The translations under genes and the position numbers were made by a program. From positions 9,742,001 to 9,806,000 of the forward strand of contig NZ_CP127294.1 of NCBI RefSeq assembly GCF_030285625.1: a stretch of DNA of 64,000 nucleotides, written 5' to 3'. The stretch comes from Amycolatopsis sp. 2-15. GTDB lineage: Bacteria > Actinomycetota > Actinomycetes > Mycobacteriales > Pseudonocardiaceae. This document shows positions 51,842 through 61,639 of this stretch, piece after piece. Numbering within the stretch: the stretch's first letter is position 1; each line of letters starts with the position of its first letter. The notes under the pieces were generated by a model. The model searched no databases and was not told where the DNA came from. It saw nothing but the letters and a program-made list of their open reading frames with translations.

Positions 51842-53125
51842 ATGACCAAATCGAAGTCGGCGACCACAGCCGCCGACGATTCCAACAACACCCCCGAAAC
51901 CGTCGATCTCGACTTCCTTCTCCGTGCCATGCAAGCGAATCTCGAGATCTTCGAACGCTTGCAGACAGGGCAACTCATGCAGGTGGCCAAAGACGCGGGT
52001 CAGCAGATCGCCCGACTTCAGGCGCTTCAACTCCACTGCCTCGCCAGCCTGCGAAGACGAAGATCAGACGCCCGTGAGCTCGCGTCCGAGGTCGCGTTGA
52101 CCTTGCACCTCACAGACAACCGAGCCGGCGCCATGATTTCCGCGGCCGAGGCGCTCGCGAACCGGCTTCCGCGGACGTTTCGCCTGATGGACAGTGGGTT
52201 CGTCGACCTGTATCGCGCCATGAAGGTCACTGAGGGCACCGTGTGGCTGTCCGATCACCACGCCCGGATCGTCGACACCATGTTGGAAGACCGCCTGTCC
52301 GATAAGAATCCGACGCAGATCCGCAAAGCCACCGCGTACGCCGCGATGAAGACCGACCCCGAAGGCGCGGCGAACCGCGTCACGCAACGGCGTGCCGAAC
52401 GCCGGACCGCGCTGCATCACCAGTCCGAGGGCATTTCGCAGCTGTCCATCGACAACGCACCAACAGAGAAGGCCACTGCCGCTTATCTCCGTATCGACAA
52501 AATCGCCCGGGCCCTCAAGACAGGCGACGAGAACCGTACTCTCGACCAGCTGCGCGCGGATGTCGCGCTCGACCTCCTGCTGACGGACAAGGGCGGTGTC
52601 GCCGAGCAGGCCGAGGTCTACCTGTACGTCGATCTCCAGACGTACCTGGGGCTCAACGACGACCCAGCCGAGATGGCCGGGCACGGCCACGTTTCGGCCG
52701 AGGTCGCCCGGCATATCGCGACCGGTCCAGACACAACGCTGCGGCGAATCATCACCGACCCCCTCACCGGGCAGGTGATCGAAGTCGGCAAGTTCCGTTA
52801 CCGGCCGAGCATCGACGTCGAAGAGTTCGTGCGGGCCCGGGATCGCGAGTGCCGTCAGCCCGGTTGCCCGCGGCCCGCACACAACTGCCTGATCGAGCCG
52901 ACGCCGACGAAGGCCGATTCGGCGACCGACGCCGACGAGACGCTTAGTTACTGCATCCGCCACCGGCGCCTCAAGAACCGAGCCGATTGGAAGTATCAAG
53001 TCATCGATGACGGAAAGCTCGTCATCACGACGCCGACCGGCCAGAAAGTCGAGAGCATTCCGCCGCCGCTTCACGAGCCTGACCAGCAGGTCAAGCAGCC
53101 CATGGAGACGCGCAAGGGGGCTTGA
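51842..53125 (+). CDS. DUF222/13E12-type protein with degenerate HNH region
   Basis: About 427 residues from MTKSKSATTAADD; ATGs at 51806 and 51761 are alternatives and no ribosome-binding site decides. The central DUF222 domain (LQALQLHCLASLRRRRSDARELASEVALTLHLTDNRAGAMISAAEAL) is followed by the C-terminal region where HNH nucleases of this family sit. CRQPGC and CIRHRRLKNRADW are kept, but the DxDHxxPW segment with the catalytic His is replaced by CLIEPTPTKADS. Nuclease activity is therefore doubtful. The coding sequence looks less GC-extreme than its neighbours. Such genes are multicopy in actinomycetes and mobile-like. Confidence 0.8.
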   Translation: MTKSKSATTAADDSNNTPETVDLDFLLRAMQANLEIFERLQTGQLMQVAKDAGQQIARLQALQLHCLASLRRRRSDARELASEVALTLHLTDNRAGAMISAAEALANRLPRTFRLMDSGFVDLYRAMKVTEGTVWLSDHHARIVDTMLEDRLSDKNPTQIRKATAYAAMKTDPEGAANRVTQRRAERRTALHHQSEGISQLSIDNAPTEKATAAYLRIDKIARALKTGDENRTLDQLRADVALDLLLTDKGGVAEQAEVYLYVDLQTYLGLNDDPAEMAGHGHVSAEVARHIATGPDTTLRRIITDPLTGQVIEVGKFRYRPSIDVEEFVRARDRECRQPGCPRPAHNCLIEPTPTKADSATDADETLSYCIRHRRLKNRADWKYQVIDDGKLVITTPTGQKVESIPPPLHEPDQQVKQPMETRKGA

Positions 53126-53134
53126 GCGACGAAG

Positions 53135-54226
53135 TCAGCGCGTGCTGGAAATCTTCGCGCTGCCGAGGACGAGATCGCCGGCACCGGCGTCCGGCCGGTA
53201 CAAGACCACGACCTGTCCCGGAGCAACACCCCGGAGCGGCTCTCGCAACTGGACGCTGACGTGCTCGCCGTCGGCCTCGGCCACCGCTCCAGCGATGCCG
53301 CCGTGCGCTCGAACCTGCACGACGCATTCGGTCGGACCGTCGAGCGCCCGCCCGCTGGGCCAGATCGCCCGGTCGGCCTCGATCACGTCAACGCCAAGGC
53401 CGGTCGACGACCCGACCTTCACCGTGCCCGAAACAGGCTCGAGCGAAAGGACGTATCGGGGCCGCCCGTCAGTGGCCGGCGCGTCGATGCCGAGGCCCTT
53501 GCGCTGGCCGACAGTGAACCCGTGCACGCCCGTGTGCTGCCCGAGAACAGCTCCGGTCTCCGCGTCGACGAGCTGACCCGGTCGCTGCCCCAGCCGGTTC
53601 TCGAGGAACTGCTTGGTGTCGCCGTCGGGGATGAAGCAGATGTCGTGGCTGTCCGGCTTGTGAGCCACCGAAAGGCCACGCTGCTCCGCCTCGGCGCGAA
53701 CGTCCGACTTCCACGAGTCGCCCAGCGGGAACATCGCGTGGCTGAGCTGTTCAGGCGTAAGGGAAGCCAGCACGTATGACTGGTCCTTGCCCTCGTCGGC
53801 GCTCCGGCGAAGCTCAAGCTCGCCATCAACCGTCGCGAGGCGTGCGTAGTGGCCAGTGGCCACCGCATCGAAGCCGAGCGCCATTGCCTTCTCCAGCAAC
53901 GCCTCGAACTTGATCTTCTCGTTGCAGGTCACGCACGGGTTTGGCGTCCGGCCGGCCGCGTACTCGCCGACGAACGTCTCGACGACCTCTTCGGTGAAAC
54001 GCTCGGCGAAATCCCAAATGTAGAAGGGGATCCCGAGGATGTCGGCTGCGCGGCGGGCGTCGTGCGAGTCCTCGATGGTGCAGCAGCCTCGCGAACCCGT
54101 GCGCAGCGTGCCTGGTTTCGCGGACAGTGCCAGGTGCACGCCGACGACGTCGTGGCCGGCGTCAACCGCTCGCGCCGCGGCGACGGCCGAGTCGACTCCT
54201 CCACTCATAGCAGCCAGTACCCGCAT
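53135..54226 (-). CDS. mnmA: tRNA-specific 2-thiouridylase
   Basis: 363 residues. It thiolates U34 of tRNA-Lys, Glu and Gln. The PP-loop SGGVDS (residues 8-13) binds ATP; catalytic Cys101 in [12 protein letters not shown] and Cys197 in [12 protein letters not shown] are both present. Sulfur should come from the cysteine desulfurase 3 bp upstream, whose stop codon is almost joined to this start. Converges with the DUF222 gene. Confidence 0.96.
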   Translation of the reverse strand: MRVLAAMSGGVDSAVAAARAVDAGHDVVGVHLALSAKPGTLRTGSRGCCTIEDSHDARRAADILGIPFYIWDFAERFTEEVVETFVGEYAAGRTPNPCVTCNEKIKFEALLEKAMALGFDAVATGHYARLATVDGELELRRSADEGKDQSYVLASLTPEQLSHAMFPLGDSWKSDVRAEAEQRGLSVAHKPDSHDICFIPDGDTKQFLENRLGQRPGQLVDAETGAVLGQHTGVHGFTVGQRKGLGIDAPATDGRPRYVLSLEPVSGTVKVGSSTGLGVDVIEADRAIWPSGRALDGPTECVVQVRAHGGIAGAVAEADGEHVSVQLREPLRGVAPGQVVVLYRPDAGAGDLVLGSAKISSTR

Positions 54227-54229
54227 CGC

Positions 54230-55426
54230 TTACACCTCTTGCTTCTGGGTCTGCTTGCGCATGCCGGCAAGTCCTGCCTGCCGCGCCCGGCTGACGACCC
54301 CACCGATCTCCCGCGCGAGCGCGGTCACGTCATCCAGCGTCGATGTGTGGCCCAGCGAGAAACGCAAGGAGCCGCGCGCGGCCGCGGCGTCGGCGCCCAT
54401 CGCCAGCAACACGTGGCTCGGCTGGGCTACTCCCGCAGTGCAGGCCGAGCCGGTGGAGCATTCGATTCCCTTGGCGTCCAGCAGCATCAGCAGGCTGTCG
54501 CCGGCACAGCCGGGGAACGTGAAGTGGGCGTGGCCGGGCAAACGCTCGCCGCGACCGCCGTTGAGGATCGCGTCGGGGATCTCGCGCTGGACGGCTTCGA
54601 TGAGTTCGTCGCGGAGCTTCTCGACGCGCGCCGCGTATTCGGCGCGGCTCTCGGCCGCCACGCGGACAGCCGCGGCGAAGCTGACGATGGCCGGGACATC
54701 GAGAGTGCCGGAGCGCACGCTGCGTTCCTGGCCCCCACCGTGGAGAACCGGGGTGCACTCGGTGTCGCGGCCGAGGAGGAGAGCACCGACGCCGTACGGG
54801 CCGCCGAGCTTGTGGCCCGTCAGGGTCAGGGCGGACGCGCCGCTGTCAGCGAAGTTGACCGGCACGGCACCGACAGCCTGGACCGCGTCGGTGTGCAACG
54901 GGATGCCGTGCTCGGCGCAGATGGCGGCGAGCTCCGCGATCGGATTGATGCTGCCGACCTCGTTGTTGGCCCACATCACCGTCGCGAGGGCGACGGTCTC
55001 GGGCGAGGACTCGATAGCGGCGCGCAAGGTGGCAGGCGAGACTCGGCCTTGGTCGTCGACCTCAAGCCAGGTGATCTCGGCGCTGCACTGGGACTCGAGC
55101 CATTCGACGGTGTCGAGGACGGCGTGGTGTTCCACGACGCTGCACAGAATGCGGCGGCGACCGGGGTCAGCGCTCTGGCGGGCCCAGTAGATGCCCTTGA
55201 CGGCGAGGTTGTCACTCTCCGTGCCGCCGCCGGTAAAGATCACTTCTGAGGGCCTGGCGCCCAGGGCTTCGGCGATGATCTCGCGGGATTCCTCCACGAC
55301 GCGGCGCGCACGACGTCCCGAAGAGTGCAGCGCGGAGGCGTTGCCCACGGTGGACAAAGCATCGGTCATCGCCGCTACGGCTTCGGGCAGCATCGGAGTG
55401 GTCGCCGCATGGTCGAGATAGGTCAT
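54230..55426 (-). CDS. iscS: Cysteine desulfurase (NifS/IscS class)
   Basis: About 398 residues from [11 protein letters not shown]; a GTG two codons before also fits. PLP enzyme of aminotransferase class V. The Schiff-base Lys is K206 in [13 protein letters not shown], and the His stacking on PLP is in [10 protein letters not shown]. The catalytic Cys lies in [19 protein letters not shown], with the short IscS-type loop. It lies directly upstream of mnmA, so tRNA thiolation is its likely main job. The gene name is by family; it could equally be called a NifS-like desulfurase. Confidence 0.93.
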   Translation of the reverse strand: MTYLDHAATTPMLPEAVAAMTDALSTVGNASALHSSGRRARRVVEESREIIAEALGARPSEVIFTGGGTESDNLAVKGIYWARQSADPGRRRILCSVVEHHAVLDTVEWLESQCSAEITWLEVDDQGRVSPATLRAAIESSPETVALATVMWANNEVGSINPIAELAAICAEHGIPLHTDAVQAVGAVPVNFADSGASALTLTGHKLGGPYGVGALLLGRDTECTPVLHGGGQERSVRSGTLDVPAIVSFAAAVRVAAESRAEYAARVEKLRDELIEAVQREIPDAILNGGRGERLPGHAHFTFPGCAGDSLLMLLDAKGIECSTGSACTAGVAQPSHVLLAMGADAAAARGSLRFSLGHTSTLDDVTALAREIGGVVSRARQAGLAGMRKQTQKQEV

Positions 55427-55490
55427 CGCCACATCAGGGTAGTCCGCTCCAGCCCGTGACGAAGTCCACCCTGGGCCCGGAAGTGGCCTG

Positions 55491-56861
55491 TCACACCTTC
55501 TGCGGCCATCGGCCGGTCACTCGAACTCCCAGCGAAGCGAGCAGAACGAGGGCGACGGCCAGGATCGCCATCGCCGGAGATGGGTGGATGGCCGACGCGA
55601 CCACAGCGAGCAGGACGCCGCCGAGGCCGATGAGCAGGGCCGAGCCGACCCAGTCGGCCAGCTGCATCGCGGAGGTGTTGAAGCCGCGTTCGCCTTCTGG
55701 GGAGTAGCGGAGCAGGAGGACGGAGATCGCGGGCATGGCAATGCCCATTCCGGCGCCGCCGATGGCGCAGATCACGAAGGCCAGCCAGGCGGGGCACCAG
55801 GGCAGCGCGACAAACCCGAAGCCCACCAAGGCCGCGGCGACCAGGGCGAAGCCGATGCGGAGCGTCGCTTCGCGGGACCAGTCCAGGAACCTCCCCTGAA
55901 GCCCGGACGCGGCCGACCAGCCGAGGGCGGTGATCGTCAACGGCAAGCCGGCCAGGGCGGGGCCGTAGCCGTGGACGGCGCTCATCGTGAGGGGCAGGTA
56001 GGCCTCCATCCCGGCGTAGGCGCCGGAAAGGAGGGCGCGGGAGGCGACGACGGTGGGCAGACCGGGGCGGAACGTCAAAGTGCCCGTGGGGAGAAGTTTT
56101 CGAAGCGCCAAACCGAGGGCCACGAGTCCGACGGCGCCGTAGGCGAGGGCGAGAGGCGACGGGTGCTGAGCGGCCCACGTCAAGGCGGCAACACCGAGCG
56201 CAGCGATGACTGCCGGGACAACGCCAGCGCGGCGCGCCTCCGCCGCCGGGACGTGGTCGGGCAAACCGCGGACGACGACGACCAGCAGCGCGACACCGAT
56301 GGCGACCAGCGGAACCAGTCCGAGAAACACCCAGCGCCACCCGATGCTGACCGTGATCAGGCCAGCGACCGAGGGGCCGATCACGGCGGGCAGGACCCAG
56401 GCGGCGGCGTTCGCGGCGTAGATGACGGGGCGTTCGCGGTCGGTGAACGTCAGGGCGATGAGCAGGGACACTGCAACCAGCAGGAAGCCCGAGTCGAGAC
56501 CCTGGAGAGCGCGGCCGGCCAGGAGCGTCGGCATGGACGTTGCGGTCCCCGCCACCACCAGGCCCGCGGCGAACAGGGCCGGGCCGGCCAGGAGCGCGGG
56601 TGCCGGGCCGCGGCGGTCGCCCATGCGGCCGGACAGGACGGTCGCGACGACGCTGGCGATCAGGAACGTCGTGAACGGCCATGAGTACAGCGCGAGGCCG
56701 TGCAGCTCGGCGACGAGCGTGGGCATGGCCGTGGCGACGCCCATGTTTTCGAAGGCCACCAACGTGACCACGAGCAACAAGCCGATCGTCGTGAGCCGGT
56801 GCTCGCGGCTCCACAGCACGCTTCTTCGGGGCTGTGGCTGGGCATCGACGATCCGGCTCAT
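55491..56861 (-). CDS. MFS drug/solute transporter
   Basis: 456 residues with about 14 hydrophobic segments, of the major facilitator DHA2-like type. The first helix is [25 protein letters not shown]; motif A between helices 2 and 3 is [23 protein letters not shown], and motif C-like sequence is [15 protein letters not shown]. Probable proton-coupled export of a toxic or secondary compound. It follows the LuxR-type gene by 45 bp on the same strand, so that regulator may share its transcript. Confidence 0.88.
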   Translation of the reverse strand: MSRIVDAQPQPRRSVLWSREHRLTTIGLLLVVTLVAFENMGVATAMPTLVAELHGLALYSWPFTTFLIASVVATVLSGRMGDRRGPAPALLAGPALFAAGLVVAGTATSMPTLLAGRALQGLDSGFLLVAVSLLIALTFTDRERPVIYAANAAAWVLPAVIGPSVAGLITVSIGWRWVFLGLVPLVAIGVALLVVVVRGLPDHVPAAEARRAGVVPAVIAALGVAALTWAAQHPSPLALAYGAVGLVALGLALRKLLPTGTLTFRPGLPTVVASRALLSGAYAGMEAYLPLTMSAVHGYGPALAGLPLTITALGWSAASGLQGRFLDWSREATLRIGFALVAAALVGFGFVALPWCPAWLAFVICAIGGAGMGIAMPAISVLLLRYSPEGERGFNTSAMQLADWVGSALLIGLGGVLLAVVASAIHPSPAMAILAVALVLLASLGVRVTGRWPQKV

Positions 56862-56906
56862 GATCGACAGCCTGCAACCTCCAGCCTTGTGGAGGTCAAG
56901 CCGATT

Positions 56907-58193
56907 TCACGCGGTCCGGTGCACCGCCACCGGGTCGAGCCTCAGGTCGCGGGCGAGCGCGGCGGCCTCGCCGCGGGAGCTGACCTCGAGTTTCTCGAGG
57001 AGGTTGCGCACGTGGAACTTCACCGTGTGCTCGCTGAGCTGCAGCTGCGCCGCGATCTGACGGTTGCGCAGCCCCTGCGAAATGCCCGACAGGACTTCGA
57101 CCTCCCGCGCGTTGAGCCGGTCGAGCGGCCGCAGCTCGGGCGGTTCGACGGTGTCCAGCGGCAGCGCGGCGGTGATCGTCGCGCCCCAGCCCGGGACGGC
57201 GTCGACCTCCCAGCTGCCGCCGAGCGGCGTGATGCGTTCGGTGAGGCCCGGGTCGAGGACGACGTCGGGGATGTCCGGCGCGTCGTCGCGGACGGTGATG
57301 CGGAGGGCGGCGCCGTCGAGGCGCCAGGAAGCGCGGATGCGGGTCGTGCCCGGGCGGTCGAGGGCGGCGATGACCAGGCCGCGCGTGACGGTGCGTGCTG
57401 TGTGGGCGATGTCCTGCCGCAGCTGGCGGTTGTCGGTGGGGGCGACGAGGTCGACGGCGACGTCGGCGTGGCCGACCACTGGCGAAAGCTGGTCGGCGAG
57501 CACGCTGAACGCGGCGCGAGCGGACTCCGCGGACAACGCTTGGTCACGGTCAGCCACCGCGCGCAGGTCGAGGAGCGCGCGAGCAGCCAGGTCGGTCGCG
57601 GTCTGGCGCGCGGCCGCGTCGCCGAGCCGGCCCGAGCGCAGGACGGCCAGGAGCGCGACGAGCGTGGCCGCGTGCGTCTGGCCGAGGTCTGTGACGGTCT
57701 GGGCGCGTGCGGCCGCGGCGGCGAGGTTACTGGCGAGGACGTCGGGGCCGGGGTCGACGGCGCGTTGACCGGCGTCGGTGCTGGTCAGATGCCACAGGCG
57801 GGCCGCGAGTCCCAATGTCTCGACAGACGGCTCGTCATCGGATGGCACCAGGGCGATCACCGCGCCGTTGCCGATCGCGGGACGAGAGGTGAGCAGGATC
57901 AGGCGACGTTCGGCGCCGGCGAGCACACCGTCGAGGACCACGGCCTCGCCCGGGATGGCGCGCTCGGCGAGGTGGTCCAGCTCCGCGCTGGTCACGGCAC
58001 CGGTAATGGTCGTGTCGCCGGTGACCTTGAAGGGGCTGCGCGGGCAGTCGCCCGTCTGCATGGCGGCCGCGCGGTGCGGCAGCACAGCGGCGAGCTCCTG
58101 TGAGAAGCGCGGCAGCATCTCGGGCCGCGGCGCGGAGATGACGCGCACGGCGACGTCGAGCACGTGGGCCGGGTTCGTCCAGGAGGCGTCCAT
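56907..58193 (-). CDS. LuxR-family regulator with kinase-like ATPase module
   Basis: 428 residues. The C-terminal 65 residues are a NarL/LuxR helix-turn-helix (LNAREVEVLSGISQGLRNRQIAAQLQLSEHTVKFHVRNLLEKLEV). There is no receiver domain. Residues about 190-345 instead resemble a DHp plus HATPase_c of sensor kinases: VRDDAPDIPDVV is like the G1 box and GGSWEVDAVPGWGATITAALPL like the G2 box. A clear N-box Asn and an HxE-type phospho-His are not seen. The N-terminal part (1-170) is probably a GAF-like sensor. Divergent from the quinone oxidoreductase and upstream of the MFS gene, so both are candidate targets. Confidence 0.75.
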   Translation of the reverse strand: MDASWTNPAHVLDVAVRVISAPRPEMLPRFSQELAAVLPHRAAAMQTGDCPRSPFKVTGDTTITGAVTSAELDHLAERAIPGEAVVLDGVLAGAERRLILLTSRPAIGNGAVIALVPSDDEPSVETLGLAARLWHLTSTDAGQRAVDPGPDVLASNLAAAAARAQTVTDLGQTHAATLVALLAVLRSGRLGDAAARQTATDLAARALLDLRAVADRDQALSAESARAAFSVLADQLSPVVGHADVAVDLVAPTDNRQLRQDIAHTARTVTRGLVIAALDRPGTTRIRASWRLDGAALRITVRDDAPDIPDVVLDPGLTERITPLGGSWEVDAVPGWGATITAALPLDTVEPPELRPLDRLNAREVEVLSGISQGLRNRQIAAQLQLSEHTVKFHVRNLLEKLEVSSRGEAAALARDLRLDPVAVHRTA

Positions 58194-58342
58194 GTGTCCA
58201 CGGTAGGCGTGTACGAAGGGACCGGTCCTGCTCTTCCGGCTAGTGAACGCTACTCGTCCGAGCGGTTCGGATCGCGACGCGGGACAGTTGACTCGAAGCA
58301 GGACGAACGACCGTCCCGAATCGAAGGAGAGTACGAGGAACC

Positions 58343-59248
58343 ATGCGAGCCATCACCTTCGCCGCGTACGGCGGCCCGGACGTCCTGCAGCTCAGCGACG
58401 TCCCGCTGCCCGAACCCGGCCCCGGGCAGGTCCGTGTCGCCGTGCGACGCGCGGGCGTGAACCCCATCGATTGGAAGGTCCGCAGCGGCGCCATGGCCAA
58501 GGGCTCCGCGCCGAAGAGCCCGCAGATCCCTGGCGCCGAGTTCTCCGGCGTCGTGGACGCAGTGGGCGACGGCGCGACGGTGGCCGTCGGCGACGAGGTC
58601 TTCGGGTGGTCGACCACCGGCTCTTACGCGGAATACGCGCTGGCCAAGGCCGTCGCCCGTAAGCCGGCCAGCCTGTCGTGGGAGGACGCAGCGGCGTTAC
58701 CCGTGGCTGGCGAAACGGCGTTACGCGTCCTGCGGCTGCTGGACGTCAAGGCCGGCGACCTGCTGCTGATCCACGGTGCGAGCGGCACCGTCGGGCGCTT
58801 CGCCACGCAGGCGGCCGTCGCACTCGGTGCGACTGTCATCGGCACGGCGGGGCAACGCAGCCTCGACGACGTGAAGTCGCTCGGCGCCATCCCCGTCCTC
58901 TACGGCGACGGGTGGCCGGAGCGCGTCCGCGAGGCGGCGGACCGGCCGGTGGACGCGGTGTTCGACGCGTCGGGTCACGGGGTGCTGCCGGACTCCGTGG
59001 AGCTGCGCGGGTCGAAGGAGCGGGTGGTGACCATCGCGGACGGGGCCGCGTTCGAGCTCGGGCTGCCGTTCTCGGCCGGTGGCGCGGACGACCAGAAGCC
59101 GGAGGTGCTGGGGGAGCTCGTCGAGTACGCGGGACGCGGTCTGCAGATCGCGCAGGGCAAGAGCTACCCGCTGGAGGAGGCCGCGGCCGCACAGGAGGAG
59201 AGCCAGGCGGGGCATCCGGGAGGGAAGATCACGATCGTCGTTTCCTGA
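58343..59248 (+). CDS. NADP-dependent quinone oxidoreductase (MDR family)
   Basis: 301 residues, zinc-independent medium-chain dehydrogenase/reductase. N-terminal GroES-like fold (AITFAAYGGPDVLQLSDVPLPEPGPGQVRVAVRRAGVNPIDWKV), then a Rossmann domain with LLIHGASGTVGRFATQAAVALGATVIGTA. No Zn-binding Cys cluster. Reduces quinones or enones with NADPH. The ATG follows GAAGGAGAGTACGAGGAACC. Divergent from the LuxR-type regulator. Confidence 0.9.
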   Translation: MRAITFAAYGGPDVLQLSDVPLPEPGPGQVRVAVRRAGVNPIDWKVRSGAMAKGSAPKSPQIPGAEFSGVVDAVGDGATVAVGDEVFGWSTTGSYAEYALAKAVARKPASLSWEDAAALPVAGETALRVLRLLDVKAGDLLLIHGASGTVGRFATQAAVALGATVIGTAGQRSLDDVKSLGAIPVLYGDGWPERVREAADRPVDAVFDASGHGVLPDSVELRGSKERVVTIADGAAFELGLPFSAGGADDQKPEVLGELVEYAGRGLQIAQGKSYPLEEAAAAQEESQAGHPGGKITIVVS

Positions 59249-59368
59249 CGATCCATGCGGTCGGCCGTCTCAACCGGGCAGTGGTTCGGTTGAGACGAGC
59301 TCCACCTGATCGTGTGGAGGTCTTCGATCATCAAGCCGATTTCTTGGCATAATTGCCTGGTCAGAGAG

Positions 59369-59760
59369 TTTTGCCGCTGAAAGACGACGGTATCGGGTCG
59401 GTTGGTGAGGTCTTCTCCGGAGGCTGGCTGGAGGGGCGCCCGCCGACGTTGCCGCTGAGTGGCGACGCGCAGGACAGGCCGTTCCCGGGCTAGGGGCGCT
59501 GTGGCTGACTGGGCTAGCCCGTGCACGGATTTGCCGCTCAGTGGCGACGACGTGCGAACGGCGATCGGACTGCGTCAGGAGGTCGGTCAGTGGGCGGCCG
59601 GGGCGGGTTCGGTGCGCGGCGGCCAGCACGGATCCGAGGCCGGCCGAAGGGGCTCACCGGGTTTCGCCACTCAATGGCGACATCCAGTGGCGACGGCAAC
59701 GCGAGCATCGCGTCGGAGCAAACAGCGGTTCGCGGGTGTCGCCGCTGAGCGGCGACACCC
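59369..59760. repeat. Palindrome cluster downstream of plsC
   Basis: TTGCCGCTGAAAGACGACG, TTGCCGCTGAGTGGCGACG, TTGCCGCTCAGTGGCGACG, TTCGCCACTCAATGGCGAC and finally the perfect GTGTCGCCGCTGAGCGGCGACAC (59738-59760), at about 59371, 59451, 59530, 59664 and 59738. The perfect copy sits right after the stop of the acyltransferase gene, where it can act as a terminator. No gene is present between 59249 and 59773. Confidence 0.85.
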
Positions 59761-59773
59761 GCGAACCTGCAGG

Positions 59774-60697
59774 TCAAGCGATAGAGCCGGCTCGGTGAAC
59801 CGGGCGCGCCGTGGCCGTCTCGACGGAAACCTTCGCCGCAGGAGCCGGAGACACCCGACGGCGGCCCTGGACCGGGATCCGGACCGTCCCAAGAGCCGAG
59901 TGCACGGAGGCCTCCGCAAGGGCGGCGAGCGAGCGGCGATCCTCCGCACGACCCGGGGCGATCTCCGGGCAGACGTGCGCCTCGAGGACCAAGCCGCGCA
60001 GCGAGGCCACTCGCCGCAGGGAGGCGATGAGGGACTCCGGCCCGATGAAGGCCGGCATGCTGGTCTCGCGGCCGTCGGCGAGGCGGTAGCGCAAGGCGAT
60101 GGGGCGGACGGGCACGCCACCGTCGATGGCGGCCTGAAAGGTGGCCGTGGTGAAGCGGCCGGAGGCGAGGCCGCACCACGTGGTGCCTTCGGGGGTGACG
60201 TTGACGAGCGAACCGGAGCGCAGGGCGTCGGCGAGCTCGGTCATGGTGTCGGGCAGCGTGCGGAGACGTTCGCGGTCCAGGAAGATGCTGCCGCCGCGGC
60301 GGACGAGGGTGCCGAGGACCGGCCAGGAGCCGATCTCGACCTTCGCGAGGGCGCGCATCGGACGCAGCGCGTTGATGGCGACGATGTCCAGCCACGAGAT
60401 GTGGTTGTTCACCACCAGCGCGCCGCGGCCGGCGGGCGCGGCGAGGAAATCGGCGCCGCCCTGGACGATCAGCTTCACTCCGAACGCGCGCAGCACCGAG
60501 CGGAAAATGGTCCGAACCAGGCGTTCCTGGCCCCGGCCGCGCAGCACGAGCAGCAGCGGCGCCGTCAGCAGGGCCGCCAGAACCACGCCGATCGCCGAGG
60601 CGAAGCGCAGCACGCGACGCGGGAACGAGACCGTGGCGGCACCCTCGGTGAGGCAGCCGTCGCCGCACGGGGACGTCGGCATCCAGGCGTGGCTCAT
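59774..60697 (-). CDS. PlsC-like acyltransferase
   Basis: 307 residues. One hydrophobic segment near the N-terminus (AIGVVLAALLTAPLLLVL), then the PlsC/LPLAT domain: catalytic NHISWLD motif (Asn-His-x4-Asp), the GSIFLDRER motif and VTPEGTTWCG. It transfers an acyl group to lysophosphatidate or to a lyso-ornithine lipid. The start overlaps the stop of the upstream GNAT gene by 4 bases, so the pair works together, as OlsB and OlsA do in ornithine-lipid synthesis. Confidence 0.9.
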   Translation of the reverse strand: MSHAWMPTSPCGDGCLTEGAATVSFPRRVLRFASAIGVVLAALLTAPLLLVLRGRGQERLVRTIFRSVLRAFGVKLIVQGGADFLAAPAGRGALVVNNHISWLDIVAINALRPMRALAKVEIGSWPVLGTLVRRGGSIFLDRERLRTLPDTMTELADALRSGSLVNVTPEGTTWCGLASGRFTTATFQAAIDGGVPVRPIALRYRLADGRETSMPAFIGPESLIASLRRVASLRGLVLEAHVCPEIAPGRAEDRRSLAALAEASVHSALGTVRIPVQGRRRVSPAPAAKVSVETATARPVHRAGSIA

Positions 60698-61476
60698 ACC
60701 TGCACTCCGAGGAAGAACTTGAGGTAACGCTCGTCGATCTTGTGCAGGTCGAGCAGCACGAAGAAGTCGGCGACGCCGAAGTCCTCGTCGAGCGCCGGCG
60801 GGCCGCAGACCTCGGCGCCGAGCCGCACGTAGCCCTTGATCAGCGGCGGCAGCGTGGCGCGGTCGGGGCGGACGACAGAGTCGGAATCCCACGGGTGCAG
60901 CGGCGAAACGCGGCGCGTCTCGTCGGAGTAGTGCTTGGCGCGCAACACATCCCAGACGCCGGCGGCGTAACTGCCGCCGTCGCTCAGTGGCACGGACGCG
61001 CAGCCGGCGAGGTAGCGGTGGCCGGAAAGCAGCATGTACCGCGCGATCCCCGCCCACACCAGGCTCACGACGGCGCCGCTGCGGTGGTCCGGGTGCACGC
61101 AGGAGCGGCCGGTTTCCACGAGCGTCGAGCGCAGGCCGGAAAGGGCCGTCAGGTCGAATTCGCTGTCGGAGTAGAGGCTGCCGGCCTGCGAAGCGCGCTC
61201 CGGCGGCAGCATGCGGTAGCAGCCGACGATGTCGCCGGTCTTGTCGTCGCGCACCACGAGGTGGTCGCAGAATTCGTCGAAGTAGTCGACGTCGAGGCCG
61301 GGCTTCAGGGAATTGAGGTGGGCCCCCATCTCCTCGGCGAAAACCTGGTGCCGCAGCTTCTGCGCGGCGAGCACTTCTTCGTTCGCGTGGGCCACGAGCA
61401 GGGAGTACCTCGGCGCATCGGCCGGGAGCTCGACACCCGCCTGATCAGTGCTGACGAGGAGCTGAGACGACGTCAT
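60694..61476 (-). CDS. GNAT-family acyltransferase, OlsB-like
   Basis: About 260 residues from MTSSQLLVS (a GTG two codons before is also possible). It matches the OlsB-like / Acetyltransf_5 family: LVAHANEEVLAAQKLRHQVFAEEMGA, DEFCDHLVVRDDKTGDIVGCYRML and ETGRSCVHPDHRSGAVVSLVWAGIARYM. In other bacteria this family makes lyso-ornithine lipid by N-acylation of ornithine. With the PlsC-like gene overlapping it, an acylated amino-lipid is the best guess. The same pair follows etfBA in mycobacteria. Confidence 0.82.
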   Translation of the reverse strand: MTSSQLLVSTDQAGVELPADAPRYSLLVAHANEEVLAAQKLRHQVFAEEMGAHLNSLKPGLDVDYFDEFCDHLVVRDDKTGDIVGCYRMLPPERASQAGSLYSDSEFDLTALSGLRSTLVETGRSCVHPDHRSGAVVSLVWAGIARYMLLSGHRYLAGCASVPLSDGGSYAAGVWDVLRAKHYSDETRRVSPLHPWDSDSVVRPDRATLPPLIKGYVRLGAEVCGPPALDEDFGVADFFVLLDLHKIDERYLKFFLGVQV

Positions 61477-61587
61477 GAACACTGTGTACCTGCGACCTGG
61501 AAACCGCGGAGAGTGCCAATCGATGACCGATTAGTGCACGTTGAGTTAATTGCAGGTTCTCAGGCTTTTCTCAGGGTCCAGAGAACG

Positions 61588-61627
61588 CCGAAGGCCGCTG
61601 AGCGGTACATCGCCCAGCGGCCTTCGG
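61588..61627 (-). terminator. Terminator of etfBA
   Basis: CCGAAGGCCGCTGAGCG pairs with CGCCCAGCGGCCTTCGG, a strong stem 13 bp after the etfA stop. The stem itself contains GCCGCTGAGCGG, close to the interspersed palindrome. It separates etfBA from the GNAT/PlsC pair. Confidence 0.85.
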
Positions 61628-61639
61628 AGCGGAAATACG

